Source of the DNA: an uncultured Oscillospiraceae bacterium
GTDB lineage: Bacteria; Bacillota; Clostridia; Oscillospirales; Ruminococcaceae
Direction of reading: 5' to 3'
DNA length: 14,360 nucleotides
Assembly (NCBI GenBank): GCA_934527255.1
Contig: CAKTAM010000043.1
Span: forward strand, 1-14,360
Notes under the pieces: generated by a model
Told to the model about the DNA's origin: nothing
Database searches by the model: none
The model's input: only the letters and a program-made list of their open reading frames with translations
Position numbers and translations under genes: made by a program
Part shown: positions 14,284-14,360 of the stretch, piece after piece
Position numbering within the stretch: the stretch's first letter is position 1
Layout: every line of letters starts with the position of its first letter

Positions 14284-14359
14284 TGGAGCTACTGGCCGGA
14301 CTCGAACCGGCGACCTGCTGATTACGAATCAGCTGCTCTACCAACTGAGCCACAGTAGC
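14284..14359 (-). tRNA. tRNA-Thr (anticodon CGU)
   Basis: The - strand gives a complete 76-base cloverleaf. The acceptor stem is GCTACTG with CAGTAGC (7 bp), the D arm contains GTTGGTAGAGC, the anticodon stem-loop is CTGATTCGTAATCAG with anticodon CGT (reads ACG, threonine), and the T arm has GGTTCGAGTCC. The discriminator base is U and the CCA end is encoded (14284-14286). A terminator follows directly. The gene points toward tyrS; its promoter lies beyond the right edge of the window, and further tRNA genes may lie upstream there. Confidence 0.97.
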
Positions 14360-14360
14360 A

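Overview
The window comes from a GC-rich, endospore-forming member of the Clostridia. The best guess is the Oscillospiraceae/Ruminococcaceae: it combines a spoIIIA sporulation operon, Gram-positive (Bacillus-type) gene order, a T-box riboswitch and strongly G/C-biased third codon positions. All protein genes run on the + strand. The one tRNA at the right edge runs on the - strand.

Layout. (1) Positions 1-3130: the distal part of the spoIIIA operon, with spoIIIAD (3' end only), spoIIIAE, AF, AG and AH. These encode most of the mother-cell half of the channel that joins mother cell and forespore. (2) Positions 3131-3300: a sigma-A type promoter (17-bp spacer, extended -10) starts directly after the spoIIIAH stop and opens a housekeeping cluster. 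(3) Positions 3301-12546: an Asp23-family gene (yqhY), nusB, a TsaD/Kae1-like paralogue, xseA, xseB, ispA, dxs, tlyA, argR and recN. Most starts overlap the preceding stop by 4 to 19 bases, so translation is probably coupled. This is the classical Firmicutes order, except that accB/accC, folD and nadK are absent and the TsaD-like gene sits between nusB and xseA. (4) Positions 12543-14231: a promoter whose -35 box overlaps the recN stop codon, a tyrosine-specific T-box leader, tyrS and a terminator. (5) Positions 14244-14359, - strand: a tRNA-Thr(CGU) gene and its own terminator, facing tyrS.

How the genes fit together. SpoIIIAD to AH form one sporulation machine. The second cluster mixes transcription antitermination (NusB), DNA repair (exonuclease VII, RecN), isoprenoid precursor and farnesyl diphosphate synthesis (Dxs, IspA), rRNA methylation (TlyA) and arginine control (ArgR). 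tyrS is controlled by the charging state of tRNA-Tyr.

The most notable anomaly is ispA. Its well-supported start and N-terminus are in one frame and its catalytic core in another, and a conserved segment before the GGKR motif appears to be missing. The second is a perfect 13-bp inverted repeat in the yqhY-nusB gap that buries a Shine-Dalgarno-like sequence and has no U-tract. I found no mobile element, CRISPR array, phage gene or clearly novel system; this is mostly core chromosome.
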